The notes beneath the pieces are model-generated. The model saw only the letters and a program-made list of their open reading frames with translations, was not told where the DNA came from and did not search any database. A stretch of 7,570 nucleotides of DNA from Alphaproteobacteria bacterium (GTDB lineage Bacteria; Pseudomonadota; Alphaproteobacteria; Sphingomonadales; Emcibacteraceae). Positions 7,512-7,570 of the stretch are shown here, one piece after another (position 1 is the first letter of the stretch; the number at the start of each line of letters is the position of its first letter). The DNA lies in assembly GCA_030432815.1 (NCBI GenBank), contig JAUILB010000131.1:1-7570 (forward strand), given 5' to 3'. The translations under genes were made by a program, and so were the position numbers.

Positions 7512-7570
7512 TCAGGCATATCCCCGCCACTCGTCATCCGACTTATTAAGGACCGTACCCAAAAAATTCT
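7512..7570 (-). CDS. C-terminal fragment of a probable bacterial tyrosine autokinase (5' part outside window)
   Basis: One minus-strand frame entering from the window edge encodes FLGTVLNKSDDEWRGYA and ends at TGA 7514-7512, 24 bp before the flippase ATG. The GTVLNKS tail resembles the C-terminal strand of BY-kinases (Wzc/CpsD/EpsB type, P-loop ATPases), where a G-x-VLN motif sits near the end; such kinases regulate polysaccharide chain length and export and are regular members of exosortase-linked exopolysaccharide loci. Only 18 residues are visible, so the Walker motifs and the tyrosine cluster cannot be checked. A competing frame gives a 28-residue tail ending in an ATGA overlap with the flippase but resembles nothing I know. 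Confidence 0.5.
   Translation of the reverse strand, partial: NFLGTVLNKSDDEWRGYA

Noticed and set aside
7484..7570. Alternative upstream frame with a 28-residue tail ending in an ATGA overlap with the flippase start
   Set aside because: The overlap is attractive, but the peptide resembles nothing known, whereas the other open frame gives a kinase-like GTVLNKS tail; not fully excluded.

Overview
The window (about 42% GC by eye) reads as a piece of an exopolysaccharide biosynthesis and exosortase locus from a Gram-negative bacterium, most likely an AT-leaning alphaproteobacterium. This taxonomic guess rests on the style of the GalU and phosphoglucose isomerase proteins and on the exosortase-EpsI fusion, which belongs to Gram-negative protein-sorting systems; it is an inference. 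Every convincing gene lies on the minus strand, so transcription runs from position 7570 towards position 1.

Layout in the direction of transcription: (1) 7570-7512, the last 18 codons of a gene cut by the window edge, whose tail resembles a bacterial tyrosine autokinase (Wzc/CpsD type); (2) 7487-6105, a 460-residue Wzx-type polysaccharide flippase; (3) 6031-4652, a 459-residue glucose-6-phosphate isomerase (pgi); (4) 4627-3761, a 288-residue UTP-glucose-1-phosphate uridylyltransferase (galU); (5) 3717-2743, a membrane-anchored family 2 glycosyltransferase; (6) 2737-1601, a WecG/TagA/CpsF (GT26) glycosyltransferase carrying a C-terminal STAS domain; (7) 1503-1, a large exosortase with a fused EpsI domain, open at the window edge. 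The intergenic gaps are 24, 73, 24, 43, 5 and 97 bp, so genes 1-6 probably form one operon. The exosortase may be read through or may have its own weak promoter. No gene-free stretch exceeds 100 bp. I found no tRNA, rRNA, CRISPR array, insertion sequence or convincing terminator.

Functional reading: Pgi and GalU supply hexose phosphate and UDP-glucose. The GT2 and GT26 enzymes add sugars to a lipid-linked repeat unit, and the flippase moves it across the inner membrane. The presumed tyrosine kinase upstream would control polymerisation and chain length. The exosortase cleaves C-terminal sorting signals of PEP-CTERM-like proteins, a system known to co-occur with exopolysaccharide loci. The most unusual items are the GT26-STAS fusion, whose STAS motif lacks the usual phosphoacceptor serine and whose gene carries an A9 tract, and the exosortase-EpsI fusion. 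I see known families in an uncommon arrangement rather than a clearly new system.
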